A DNA stretch of 11,383 nt from Acidobacteriota bacterium (GCA_021782675.1 JAJXUS010000024.1:1-11383), one strand, 5' to 3'; counted from the first letter of the stretch, positions 1-6,822 are shown. Program-made: numbers and translations. The notes: a model not told the origin generated them from the sequence alone.

Positions 1-6
1 GAACCA

Positions 7-1053
7 GTGCACCCCACGCAGAGGCATGTGCGCGGCCACATTCTGTTTACCTTCGCGCTCGCTATTGGCCTTTATGTTGCCTGGCTGCTGCGCGACGTGT
101 TGACGCTGATCTATGTCAGCGCTCTGTTCGCCGTTGTGCTGATGCCGGTGGTTCGCGTCGTGCAGCGCATCCATATCGGCAAGCGTCATCTCTCGCACGG
201 CGTCGCGATTCTGTTGATTACAGCGCTGGTGGTCGGGGCGATCGGCGGATTTATTTTTCTGACACTGCCCCCGCTCATCCATGAAGTGACGTCGCTGGTT
301 CGCACGCTGCCTGACAGTAGCCCGGCATTCCTCCAGCGGCTGAACCGGCTGCCCGTACTGCGGGATGTGAACTTCAGCGCCATTCAAACGCGGCTCAAGC
401 AGGATACGGCGCAGCACGTCGGCGCCTTCGTCACTTCCATCAGCGGCTGGGCCGCGAAGTTCTTCGAGATCATCTCCGGCATTGTGCTCACCGTCTACTT
501 TCTGGCGGAGGGGGGTCACATTTACCCCTGGTTTCTTTCGCTGGTACCGGCCGACCGCCGCAGCCGGCTCGACATTACCCTGCAGCGGGCAGCCACCCGC
601 ATGGGCCGCTGGCTGCTGGGGCAGATGAGCCTGATGCTGATTCTCGGCGTCCTCAGCGGCATCGTCTTCAGCATTATGCACGTGCGCTATGCCTTTGCGC
701 TGGCCGTGCTGATGGGCGCGTTCAACGTTGTCCCGGTTGTCGGCGCAATGGTCTCCACCTCGATCGCCATGCTGGTTGCGGCCACGGACTCCTTTACCAA
801 GGTTCTGGGAGTCATGGCGTTTGAACTTATCTACGTCCAGATCGAGAACGCGCTTCTGATTCCGCGGATTATGAAGTCCAGTGTCGATCTGGCGGGGACG
901 GCGGTCTTCATTGCCCTGCTGCTCGGTGGCGGCCTGGCCGGTATCGCCGGCGTGCTGGTCGCTGTTCCCTCGGCAGTACTTGTGGCCGTCCTGATCGATG
1001 AGTATGTTGTTGAGCCGGCGAACACGAACCAGGGAAACAGCGCGGCCTTCTGA
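7..1053 (+). CDS. AI-2E family transporter (PF01594-type permease)
   Basis: This is a polytopic inner-membrane protein of the AI-2E transporter family, whose members are linked to autoinducer-2 export, Na+/H+ exchange or unknown small-molecule export. The substrate here cannot be told. At 348 residues it has the usual family length. Hydrophobic segments lie at about residues 11-27, 31-48, 65-90, 150-168, 205-225, 228-258, 263-282 and 296-332. A soluble stretch at about 95-148 sits between the N-terminal helices and the C-terminal core. Family marks are GAFNVVPVVG (237-246) and the E280-N281 ... P286-R287-I-M stretch, followed by a Gly-rich helix (GGGLAGIAGVLVAVPSAV). The frame is open to the window edge, so the GTG at 7 is only the first visible start; the true one could lie upstream, or be the GTG at 28. 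No ribosome site can be judged. It is separated by 146 nt from the next gene and is probably not part of that operon. Confidence 0.88.
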   Translation: MHPTQRHVRGHILFTFALAIGLYVAWLLRDVLTLIYVSALFAVVLMPVVRVVQRIHIGKRHLSHGVAILLITALVVGAIGGFIFLTLPPLIHEVTSLVRTLPDSSPAFLQRLNRLPVLRDVNFSAIQTRLKQDTAQHVGAFVTSISGWAAKFFEIISGIVLTVYFLAEGGHIYPWFLSLVPADRRSRLDITLQRAATRMGRWLLGQMSLMLILGVLSGIVFSIMHVRYAFALAVLMGAFNVVPVVGAMVSTSIAMLVAATDSFTKVLGVMAFELIYVQIENALLIPRIMKSSVDLAGTAVFIALLLGGGLAGIAGVLVAVPSAVLVAVLIDEYVVEPANTNQGNSAAF

Positions 1054-1199
1054 AAGTGCAGTGGCAGGCGACGCGGCGCCATCGGTTGGCCGGTTCCATT
1101 TTGTTATCCTTGAAGGTGGCGCGGCCACAGGCCCGGTTCTTCTGGTAAGACGCCCGCACCACCTTCGATACGTCCGGACCACTCCTGGGGATCCCCTTG

Positions 1200-2225
1200 A
1201 TGCTGAGCTCTGCCGCCCGTGCCACCACTGTCCCGCCTCCCGTCCGAGTTTCGGACACGGAAGCCGCACAGCTTCAGCCTGTCTCGGCGGACACTCGCCC
1301 GCGCCATCGCGTGGTCCGCTTCTTCCGGTACGGGCGGACTCTGGCAGCGGATACATTGACGCTTTTCAAGCTGCGCGTCACAGCCTTGGTGGTGATGACA
1401 GCCTGGGCTGGCTTCTATCTGGGCGAAGTCCAGTCCGGCATCTTTTCGTTCAACTCAGCGCTCTGGGACACGCTGCTTGGTGTGGCGCTGGTCTCCTGCG
1501 GCGCCAGCGCGCTGAATCAGGTAATGGAGCGGCGCACCGATGCGCGCATGCTCCGCACGGCCCAGCGGCCCATGGCCGCCGGCCGCATGAGCCTGGGCTT
1601 CGGCGTCCTGCTCGGCATGGCGGCGATCATCGCCGGCTCGCTGTGGCTGCTGGTGACGACCAACCCGGTAACCGGCACCCTGACGCTGCTCACTGCCGTT
1701 CTTTATGTCGGCATCTACACGCCGCTCAAGCGCTTCACGACACTGGCGACTTTTATTGGCGCATTTCCCGGAGCCATGCCGCCCCTGATCGGCTGGACAG
1801 CCGCGCGCGGCGCCATCGAGTGGCCCGGCGTCGCTCTGTTTGCCATCCTGTTCATCTGGCAGTTTCCGCACTTTATGGCGATTGCCTGGCTCTACCGCGA
1901 AGACTATGGCCGCGCCGGCATCCGCATGCTGCCGGTGGTGGAGCCGGATGGCTGGTCCACGGCGACTGAGGCTCTGATCTACGCCATCCTCATGGTGCCG
2001 GTCAGCCTGGTTCCCTACTACCTGCACCTGGCCGGACGTTTCTACTGGGTTACAGCTCTGCTGCTCGGGCTGGTGTATCTGGCCTATACCATTCGCTTCA
2101 CCCGCATAACTCGCAGCCCGGCCGGCGATTCGCGCCGCTACGCGCGCTCGCTGCTGAAGATCAGCGTCATCTACCTGCCGCTGCTGCTGATTGTCCTGAT
2201 GCTGAACGCAACCGGAAGAGGGTAA
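1200..2225 (+). CDS. cyoE: Protoheme IX farnesyltransferase (heme O synthase)
   Basis: A UbiA-superfamily membrane prenyltransferase that puts a farnesyl group on the vinyl of heme b to make heme O, the step before heme A, for heme-copper oxidases. It has 341 residues, longer than the usual ~300 because of a ~45-residue N-terminal extension. The first polyprenyl-diphosphate motif is NQVMERRTDARM with R119-T-A-Q-R-P (106-124); it carries Glu110 where many family members have Asp. The second conserved region is YTPLKRFTTLATFIGAFPGAMPPLIGW (173-199), followed by FIWQFPHFMAIAWLYREDY (218-236) and R242-M-L-P. About nine hydrophobic helices are present. The start is ATG 1200; the TTG at 1197 is adjacent and equally compatible. 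GGGG at 1187-1190 is the only weak ribosome site. It is the first gene of a five-gene run. The alternative name ctaB fits equally well. Confidence 0.95.
   Translation: MLSSAARATTVPPPVRVSDTEAAQLQPVSADTRPRHRVVRFFRYGRTLAADTLTLFKLRVTALVVMTAWAGFYLGEVQSGIFSFNSALWDTLLGVALVSCGASALNQVMERRTDARMLRTAQRPMAAGRMSLGFGVLLGMAAIIAGSLWLLVTTNPVTGTLTLLTAVLYVGIYTPLKRFTTLATFIGAFPGAMPPLIGWTAARGAIEWPGVALFAILFIWQFPHFMAIAWLYREDYGRAGIRMLPVVEPDGWSTATEALIYAILMVPVSLVPYYLHLAGRFYWVTALLLGLVYLAYTIRFTRITRSPAGDSRRYARSLLKISVIYLPLLLIVLMLNATGRG
2214..2222 (+). promoter_or_regulatory. Ribosome binding site fixing a TTG start
   Basis: The purine run GGAAGAGGG overlaps the end of the heme O synthase gene. GAGG at 2218-2221 lies 8 nt before TTG 2230, which is ideal spacing. 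The next in-frame ATG at 2248 is 26 nt away, too far to use it. This favours the rare TTG start for the ABC ATPase gene. Confidence 0.6.
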
Positions 2226-2229
2226 TACT

Positions 2230-3270
2230 TTGCCGACTGCTGAAACCATGCACCGCACAGCGCCTGTAGCCAACGAACCCGCCGGCGTCCCCGTCCGCTC
2301 TGCCGTCAGCCCTATCTCTCTGGACCAGTTGTCCCACGACTACGGCACCCGTCTTGCGCTCGACCATTTGAGCTTTGACGTGCGGCCCGCTGAGATCTTT
2401 GGCCTGCTGGGACCCAACGGCAGCGGCAAAACCACGCTGTTTCGCATCCTGTCGACGCTGATGGTGCCCACCGGCGGCCACGCCTACATCTCCGGCTACG
2501 ATGTCGCCACCCATCCGACGCAGGCCCGCCAGCAGACGGGAATCGTCTTTCAGGCCTCCAGCCTGGACGTGAAGCTGACCGTCGCCGAAAACCTGATGCA
2601 TCAGGGGCACCTGTATGGGCTGAGCGGACGCGAACTGCAAACGCGCTCCAAAGAAGTCCTGGCCCGCGTGGGTCTCTCGGACCGCTCCGGCGATCTGGCC
2701 GAGACGCTGTCCGGCGGTCAGAAGCGGCGCGTCGAGCTGGCCAAGGGGTTGATCCACTCGCCCTCCGTGCTGCTGCTGGATGAACCCTCGACCGGCCTCG
2801 ATCCCGGCGCGCGCATCGACCTGTGGCACTATCTGCGGCTGCTGCGCGACGAGCAGGGCGTCACCGTGCTGGTCACCACGCACCTGATGGAAGAGGCCGA
2901 GCATTGCGACCGTCTGGCGTTCCTGAACACCGGCCGGCTGGTGGCGCTCGGCAGTCCCGCAGAGCTCAAGGCCCAGATCGGTGGCGACATTGTGCAGTTC
3001 GAAACCGCCTCGCCGGAGGCCGCGCAGCAACTGGCCGCGGCTCTTGAACAGCGCTTCCGCGTGACGCCGGTCATTGTTGAGAACGCCGTACGCGTCGAGC
3101 GCGAGCAGGGCCATCGCTTTCTGACGGAGGTGGTCGAAGCCTTCCCCGGCGCGGTGGAAGGCGTCTCCGTCGCCAAACCCAGCCTGGAGGATGTCTTCAT
3201 CCAGCGCACCGGCCATCGCTTCTGGATGGACGACCCGGCCGCGACAAAACCGGCCAAGGAGCGCCACTAA
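2230..3270 (+). CDS. ABC transporter ATP-binding protein (DrrA/NatA-like exporter type)
   Basis: The cytoplasmic ATPase of an ABC-2 type exporter, working with the permease encoded next. All nucleotide-binding elements are present: Walker A GPNGSGKTT (61-69), Q-loop Q108 in IVFQASSLD, signature LSGGQKRR (160-167), Walker B LLLDEPSTGLDP (181-192) and H-loop H218 in TTHLMEEAEHC. Residues from about 250 to 346 form a C-terminal domain of the kind seen in drug, polysaccharide and NatA-like ABC-2 ATPases. The N-terminal ~28 residues precede the ATPase fold and look unstructured. It follows the heme O synthase gene by 4 nt, and its stop overlaps the permease start by one base (TAATG). Substrate is unknown. 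The position between cyoE and DUF420 suggests a part in oxidase assembly, for example metal or heme handling, but that is inference from context alone. Start by ribosome site: TTG 2230; ATG 2248 is the alternative. Confidence 0.93.
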   Translation: MPTAETMHRTAPVANEPAGVPVRSAVSPISLDQLSHDYGTRLALDHLSFDVRPAEIFGLLGPNGSGKTTLFRILSTLMVPTGGHAYISGYDVATHPTQARQQTGIVFQASSLDVKLTVAENLMHQGHLYGLSGRELQTRSKEVLARVGLSDRSGDLAETLSGGQKRRVELAKGLIHSPSVLLLDEPSTGLDPGARIDLWHYLRLLRDEQGVTVLVTTHLMEEAEHCDRLAFLNTGRLVALGSPAELKAQIGGDIVQFETASPEAAQQLAAALEQRFRVTPVIVENAVRVEREQGHRFLTEVVEAFPGAVEGVSVAKPSLEDVFIQRTGHRFWMDDPAATKPAKERH

Positions 3271-4106
3271 TGGCTACGATTGCTGCCCCCGTCCGCAACA
3301 CCGCCTCCGCTGTCCGCACGCCCGGCCTTTGGACGCCCGCCTACTCCCTGTGGCGGCGCGAGCTGGTCCGCTTTTACCGGCAGAAGGCGCGCGTCGTCGG
3401 TGTCATCGCGTCCCCGCTGCTTTTCTGGGTGGTTCTGGGTTCCGGCTTCGCCAATACCTTCCGCACCCACGGCGCTGCCGGTGCGAATGACTCTCACTAC
3501 CTGAGCTTCTTTTTTCCCGGCGCCATCGTGATGATCGTGCTGTTTACCGCGATCTTCAGCATGATGTCGCTTATCCAGGACCGCAACGAAGGCTTTCTGC
3601 TGTCCGTGCTGGCCGCGCCCATCAGCCGCTCGTCGATTGTACTGGGCAAGGTGCTGGGGGGCGCCACGCTGGCCGCGATTCAGGGATGGATCTTTCTCGT
3701 CTTCTCGCCACTGGCTGGCGTGCATGCAGACGTGGGCGGCATTCTGTACAGCCTGCTGGTCATCGCGCTCACATCATTCTCGCTGACCGCGCTGGGCTTC
3801 ATCATCGCCTGGCCTATGGACTCCACACAGGCCTTTCACGCCGTCATCAACCTGATCCTGATTCCGCTGTGGCTCATGTCCGGCGCGCTGTTCCCCGTTA
3901 GCGGCGCCTCCGGCTGGCTGCGCTGGCTGATGCTGCTGAATCCGCTAACCTACGGCGTCGATGCATTGCGCAACGGCCTGTTCCCCACGCAACCAACCAC
4001 CTTCTCCCCGGAGGTGAACCTGGCCGTAACCCTGGGCTTCTGCGCCGTGGTCTTCCTCGGCTCCTGGGCCGTCGTCAACCGCCGGACCAATAAACCGGCC
4101 GCGTAA
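3270..4106 (+). CDS. ABC-2 type transporter permease
   Basis: The membrane partner of the preceding ATPase. It has 278 residues with a cytoplasmic N-terminus and about six membrane segments (roughly 41-60, 78-100, 126-150, 157-181, 187-210 and 250-270). The QDRNEGFLLSVLAAPISRSSIVLGK stretch (103-127) is the conserved cytoplasmic loop of ABC-2 permeases that couples to the ATPase. The MSGALFPVSG ... LLNPLTYGVDALR region (203-234) is the classic C-terminal signature of DrrB/NodJ-like permeases. The start is firm: AAGGAG at 3256-3261 lies 8 nt before ATG 3270, and the ATG overlaps the upstream TAA by one base, indicating translational coupling. Export rather than import is expected for this family. 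No substrate-specific feature was recognised. Confidence 0.92.
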   Translation: MATIAAPVRNTASAVRTPGLWTPAYSLWRRELVRFYRQKARVVGVIASPLLFWVVLGSGFANTFRTHGAAGANDSHYLSFFFPGAIVMIVLFTAIFSMMSLIQDRNEGFLLSVLAAPISRSSIVLGKVLGGATLAAIQGWIFLVFSPLAGVHADVGGILYSLLVIALTSFSLTALGFIIAWPMDSTQAFHAVINLILIPLWLMSGALFPVSGASGWLRWLMLLNPLTYGVDALRNGLFPTQPTTFSPEVNLAVTLGFCAVVFLGSWAVVNRRTNKPAA

Positions 4107-4111
4107 TACCT

Positions 4112-4678
4112 ATGCCAAACCGACTCGAAGTGGTTTCAACGACATCCTCACCCGACGGCACACGCGCCCCCATCGCCGGCATCCTGGCCGTCAGCGCCGC
4201 GGCGGTCGCCTTTCTGCTGTGGCTGATCTATGTGCATCGCGCACCGCAGGACTTTGCCAACCGCCTGATGTTTCTGCCCGCGCTCAACGCCCTGCTGAAC
4301 GGCCTGAGCGCCATCGCGCTGACGGTGGGCTTCTGGTTCATCCGCCATCGCGACATCCGACGGCATAAGGCGGCGATGATCACGGCCTTCTGCTTCTCCA
4401 GCCTGTTCCTCGTTTCCTATCTGGTGAATCACGCGCTGCATGGCGACATCCTGTTCCCCGGCCATGGCGCTGCGCGCGCGGTTTACCTTTCGATCCTGGC
4501 CAGCCACATCATTCTCTCCATCGTGGCGCTGCCTATCATCCTGATCACGTTTTACTTTTCGCTCAGCGGCCGGTTCCAGCAGCACCGGCGGCTGGCGCGC
4601 TTTACCTTCCCTATCTGGCTCTATGTCTCGGTGACGGGCGTCGTCGTCTACGCCATGCTGGAGGCATGGCGCCGGTGA
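4112..4678 (+). CDS. DUF420 family membrane protein
   Basis: A small polytopic membrane protein of 188 residues that I recognise as DUF420 (relative of Bacillus YozB), a family of unknown biochemical function often found near cytochrome oxidase and SCO1-type assembly genes. About five helices are visible (20-40, 53-76, 88-106, 123-147 and 164-184). Family marks are LPALNALLNGLSAIAL (55-70), HKAAM (85-89), SLFLVSYLVNHALHG (97-111), FPGHGAARAVYLSILASH (115-132), RFQQHRRLARFTFPIW (154-169) and YVSVTGVVVYAML (171-183). Conserved-looking histidines H85, H107, H110, H132 and H158 sit at or near membrane faces and could bind metal or heme; this is inference. The gene starts 5 nt after the permease stop with no clear Shine-Dalgarno, so it is probably translated by coupling. 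It supports an oxidase-linked role for the operon. Confidence 0.88.
   Translation: MPNRLEVVSTTSSPDGTRAPIAGILAVSAAAVAFLLWLIYVHRAPQDFANRLMFLPALNALLNGLSAIALTVGFWFIRHRDIRRHKAAMITAFCFSSLFLVSYLVNHALHGDILFPGHGAARAVYLSILASHIILSIVALPIILITFYFSLSGRFQQHRRLARFTFPIWLYVSVTGVVVYAMLEAWRR
4660..4664 (+). promoter_or_regulatory. GGAGG ribosome site that argues for a GTG start
   Basis: A perfect GGAGG lies inside the end of the DUF420 gene. It is only 1 nt before ATG 4666, too close to serve it. It is 10 nt before GTG 4675, which forms a GTGA overlap with the DUF420 stop codon (TGA 4676-4678). The GTG is therefore the more likely start of the following gene. Confidence 0.5.
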
Positions 4679-5010
4679 CGGAGCCCAAGTCCATCCCGGT
4701 GCTCCGAGCCGCTTCTTCCAGCGCGGCCCCGGCGCACGACGCCGTTTCCCGAGGCACGCCGCTGCCCGACGACGGCACCCATACTCTGCTGCGTACCGGG
4801 TCCTGGATTCTGCTGGCCGGTCTGCTCTGCCTGCTCGCCACCTTCAAACTGTTCGGCGGCATCGGTATCTACGGGCCGCACACCAATGCCGGGTGGCTCT
4901 CCTTCATGTTTGCCATGATGGGGATTCCCTTCAGCCTGATGCTGCTGGTGCTCGGCGGCGCGAAATGGCTGCGCAACCGGCATATCCGCCAGCGTGCCAC
5001 TTTGCGTTAA
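4675..5010 (+). CDS. Small two-helix membrane protein, unknown function
   Basis: I do not recognise this gene. Taking GTG 4675 as start it has 111 residues; taking ATG 4666 it has 114. In the longer numbering, residues 1-42 are polar and rich in Ala, Ser and Pro. Two hydrophobic helices follow (about 46-64 and 76-98), joined by a short loop GGIGIYGPHTNAG, and the tail is strongly basic (KWLRNRHIRQR). By the positive-inside rule the C-terminus is probably cytoplasmic. It overlaps the DUF420 gene by 4 nt (GTGA) or 13 nt, is the last gene of the heme O synthase operon, and is likely translationally coupled. Its location suggests an accessory part of the same membrane assembly or transport system. 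The frame is clearly protein-like in codon use, but homology cannot be claimed. Confidence 0.72.
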   Translation: MTEPKSIPVLRAASSSAAPAHDAVSRGTPLPDDGTHTLLRTGSWILLAGLLCLLATFKLFGGIGIYGPHTNAGWLSFMFAMMGIPFSLMLLVLGGAKWLRNRHIRQRATLR

Positions 5011-5034
5011 ATAAGATTCAGGCGCGGCTATACT
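5007..5034 (+). promoter_or_regulatory. Putative sigma-70-type promoter for the DUF2911 gene
   Basis: TATACT at 5029-5034 matches the -10 consensus at five of six bases. TTAAAT at 5007-5012, 16 nt upstream, is a weak -35 (three of six). It lies in the 59-nt gap between the operon end and the DUF2911 start, in locally AT-richer sequence, about 36 nt before the start codon. The -10 is fairly convincing and the -35 is not. Confidence 0.4.
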
Positions 5035-5069
5035 AGTCGCGCCCATAATGAACCTTCAAGGAGCTGACG

Positions 5070-5612
5070 ATGAAATTTGCCCGTCTTCTAGTCGCCTGTA
5101 TCGCCGTAGTGGCGATGCTTCCCGCAGCCTATCCGCAATCGCATACTGCAAAACCGCACACGCCGCTCAGCCCACCTGCCCAGGCCACGGTCTTGCTGAG
5201 CGGCAAGCAACTTACCGTGAAATACAGCGCTCCCTCGATGCGCGGCCGCAAGATCTTCGGCGGCCTGGTGCCCTATGGCAAGGTGTGGCGCACCGGCGCT
5301 AATGCGGCCACCACGCTGGTGACTTCGGTCAACCTGACGATGGGCGGCACGAAGATCCCGGCGGGCACTTACACGCTGTACACACTTCCCAATCCGAATC
5401 GCTGGGAGCTGATCGTCAACCGGCAGACCGGCCAGTGGGGCACCGTCTACAGCCCGTCGAAAGACCTGGCCCGCATTCCCATGGAACTGACAACGCTGCC
5501 GAGTCCGCAGGAAAAGATGTCCATCAGTTTTGAAAACACGCAGGGCGCCCGCACGGAGCTGCACATCCGCTGGGATACCACGGACGCATGGATTCCCGTG
5601 CAGGCGAAGTAG
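5070..5612 (+). CDS. Exported DUF2911 domain protein
   Basis: A 180-residue secreted or periplasmic protein of family DUF2911, of unknown function, common in Acidobacteriota and Bacteroidota. Residues 1-20 form a Sec signal peptide (positive n-region MKFAR, hydrophobic core LLVACIAVVAML, likely cleavage after PAA). The DUF2911 domain runs from about 40 to 175. Typical stretches are LTVKYSAPSMRGRKIFGGLVPYGKVWRTGANAAT (48-81), GTKIPAGTYTLYTLPNPNRWELIVN (93-117), QWGTVYSPSKDLARI (122-136) and the C-terminal LHIRWDTTDAWIPV (164-177). The start is well supported: AAGGAG at 5058-5063 is 6 nt before ATG 5070. It has its own putative promoter and a 61-nt gap to ssb. Nothing in the sequence shows a catalytic site. 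Confidence 0.92.
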   Translation: MKFARLLVACIAVVAMLPAAYPQSHTAKPHTPLSPPAQATVLLSGKQLTVKYSAPSMRGRKIFGGLVPYGKVWRTGANAATTLVTSVNLTMGGTKIPAGTYTLYTLPNPNRWELIVNRQTGQWGTVYSPSKDLARIPMELTTLPSPQEKMSISFENTQGARTELHIRWDTTDAWIPVQAK

Positions 5613-5625
5613 GCCTGGGTAAACC

Positions 5626-5634
5626 TGCTATTGT
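5626..5634 (+). promoter_or_regulatory. Possible extended -10 element upstream of ssb
   Basis: TGCTATTGT fits the extended -10 pattern TGnTATnnT, 39 nt before the ssb start and inside the 61-nt gap after the DUF2911 gene. No good -35 is seen at the right distance. ssb may therefore have its own promoter as well as read-through from upstream. Weak evidence. Confidence 0.28.
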
Positions 5635-5673
5635 AGAGCGAAAAGCGAATCGGCAAAGGAAGGCAGGCCAATC

Positions 5674-6135
5674 ATGGCAAAGAGCGTCAACAAGGTCATT
5701 CTGCTGGGCAATGTCGGAAAAGATCCGGAAATCCGCGCGACCGGAAGCGGCACGGCGGTGGCCAGCTTTTCCATCGCAACCAGCGAACGCTTTAAAGACA
5801 AGACCGGCAACTGGCAGGACCGCACCGAGTGGCACAATCTGGTCGCCTACCAGCGACTGGCGGAGATCGTGCGCGACTACGTGAAAAAAGGCACCAAGCT
5901 CTACATTGAAGGAAGGCTGCAGACCTCGTCCTGGGACGACAAAACGACGGGCCAGAAAAAGTACCGCACCGAGATCATTGTCAATGACCTTTCGCTGCTC
6001 TCCGGGCGCGGCGAAGGCGGAGAATCCTCCGGCGGGGGCTACTCGCGCGGCAACACTGCATCCTTCGACCAGCGGGGACCGTCCGATGATTACGCCCAAT
6101 CGGCGGAGATCACCGACGACGACATTCCTTTTTAG
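5674..6135 (+). CDS. ssb: Single-stranded DNA-binding protein
   Basis: SSB coats single-stranded DNA in replication, repair and recombination and recruits partner proteins through its C-terminal tip. This copy has 153 residues. The OB fold covers about 4-110: SVNKVILLGNVGKDPEIR (4-21), VASFSIATSERF (29-40), TEWHNLVAYQRLAEIVRDYVKKGTKLYIEGRL (51-82) and a final strand YRTEIIVNDLSLL. Stacking aromatics W47, W53 and W87 lie where the E. coli protein uses tryptophans. A Gly/Ser-rich linker (111-140) leads to the acidic tip DDDIPF (148-153), the canonical partner-docking motif, so the protein is complete and likely the housekeeping SSB. AAGGA at 5656-5660 and AGG at 5661-5663 precede ATG 5674. It is a single-OB SSB that should form homotetramers. 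A strong terminator follows. Confidence 0.98.
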   Translation: MAKSVNKVILLGNVGKDPEIRATGSGTAVASFSIATSERFKDKTGNWQDRTEWHNLVAYQRLAEIVRDYVKKGTKLYIEGRLQTSSWDDKTTGQKKYRTEIIVNDLSLLSGRGEGGESSGGGYSRGNTASFDQRGPSDDYAQSAEITDDDIPF

Positions 6136-6150
6136 GGTTTGCATCCATAG

Positions 6151-6186
6151 AAAAGACGGGCTGCGCGGCCCGTCTTTTTTATTTTT
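6151..6186 (+). terminator. Rho-independent terminator after ssb
   Basis: A perfect 11-bp stem pairs AAAAGACGGGC (6151-6161) with GCCCGTCTTTT (6168-6178). The loop is six bases (6162-6167), and a T-rich tail runs to 6186. It begins 15 nt after the ssb stop codon. On the minus strand the stem is followed by only four T, so it could act weakly for the convergent DoxX transcript too. Confidence 0.93.
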
Positions 6187-6188
6187 CT

Positions 6189-6343
6189 GTCATCCCCGCA
6201 GGGAACCCGCTTCCCTGGCATTTCTTTTATCGCTGGCGAAGAGGCTCCGTCGAGGAGACATCGTCATTCTGAGCGAAGCGAAGAATCTCTGCATTTTGCT
6301 TCTTTCGGCCAATACATGGATCCTTCGCTTCGCTCAGGCTGAC
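6189..6343. repeat. REP-like palindromic repeat element, copy 1
   Basis: Non-coding DNA in the convergent gap between ssb and the DoxX gene. It has two parts. A 24-base head at 6189-6212 contains CGCAGGGAA and CGCTT and is repeated at 11193-11216 with two changes. An inverted repeat follows: 6263-6287 against 6319-6343, 22 of 25 bases complementary, with GAGCGAAGCGAAG in the left arm and CTTCGCTTCGCTC in the right. The ~31-base loop contains TTCGGCCAATAC. Transcribed from either strand it would form a long hairpin. A related copy lies at 11193-11355. Elements of this look are dispersed in many acidobacterial genomes (from memory). It carries no open reading frame and no transposase. Confidence 0.75.
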
Positions 6344-6381
6344 GGCCATCAGAGAGCGCGCAGTCGATACCAACAGACTTT

Positions 6382-6786
6382 CTAGCTGCGGCCCCAGAGC
6401 TTCATGTCCAGGCTGAAGGCGCCGCCGCCGGTGAATACCAGCGCCAGAAAGCCGCCGAGATAGACCAGCACCAGCTCCGTGTGGCCGGAGGCGAACGAGT
6501 GGTGATGCACCAACCAGAACGCCACGCCCAGATTCACCGCAATAATCAGCGCGGCAAAGCGGGTGCCCAAACCCAGCGTCACCAGCAGAGAGCAGATGGA
6601 GTCGGAGATCATGGCGTAAATCAGACTGGCATGTGAGCCGATATGAATCGGGTCAGGAAAATGCGCCGCCATCTGGTGGAAATGTGTCAGCTTTTCAATG
6701 CCGTGATGGACGAAGAGATTGATGCCGAGCGCCATGCGCAGCAGAAGTAAGCCGAACGCGCCGCTGTTGCCGGATGCCTGTGCCAT
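6382..6786 (-). CDS. DoxX family membrane protein
   Basis: A 134-residue, four-helix membrane protein of the DoxX family. Members include a subunit of archaeal thiosulfate:quinone oxidoreductase and many bacterial proteins of unclear, possibly redox or stress-linked, function. Helices lie at about 11-28, 53-72, 75-94 and 103-120. Family marks are LLLLRMALGINLFVHHGIEKL (13-33), the middle GLGTRFAALIIAVNLGVAF (72-90) and the fourth-helix start ELVLVYLGGFLALVFTGGG (104-122). The histidine cluster HHH (94-96) follows helix 3. The start is ATG at 6786, with no strong ribosome site. It lies 36 nt downstream of the phospholipase-like gene on the same strand, so the two are probably cotranscribed. 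A functional link is not evident. Convergent with ssb. Confidence 0.87.
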   Translation of the reverse strand: MAQASGNSGAFGLLLLRMALGINLFVHHGIEKLTHFHQMAAHFPDPIHIGSHASLIYAMISDSICSLLVTLGLGTRFAALIIAVNLGVAFWLVHHHSFASGHTELVLVYLGGFLALVFTGGGAFSLDMKLWGRS

Positions 6787-6822
6787 ACTGCCATTTTTTG
6801 GTCATACGTGGCTGTGGGTCAA

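Noticed and set aside
1086..1110. TTGGCC and TATCCT as a promoter for the heme O synthase operon
   Set aside because: The spacing is only 13 nt and both hexamers are poor. No better pair was found by eye in this gap.
1116..1128. Short hairpin GTGGC-GCG-GCCAC in the gap before the heme O synthase gene, considered as a terminator for the AI-2E gene
   Set aside because: Only five base pairs with a three-base loop and no T run. Such palindromes are common by chance in GC-rich DNA.
998..1969. A 323-codon plus-strand frame overlapping heme O synthase
   Set aside because: Out of frame with the well-conserved prenyltransferase. The translation is Arg/His/Ala-rich noise.
2167..3267. A 366-codon minus-strand frame opposite the ABC ATPase gene
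   Set aside because: Shadow frame rich in Gly, Gln and His without motifs. The plus strand encodes a complete ATPase.
6189..6343. Repeat region considered as a CRISPR array or insertion-sequence remnant
   Set aside because: There are no regularly spaced direct repeats, no transposase fragments and no target-site duplications. The structure is a single imperfect palindrome.
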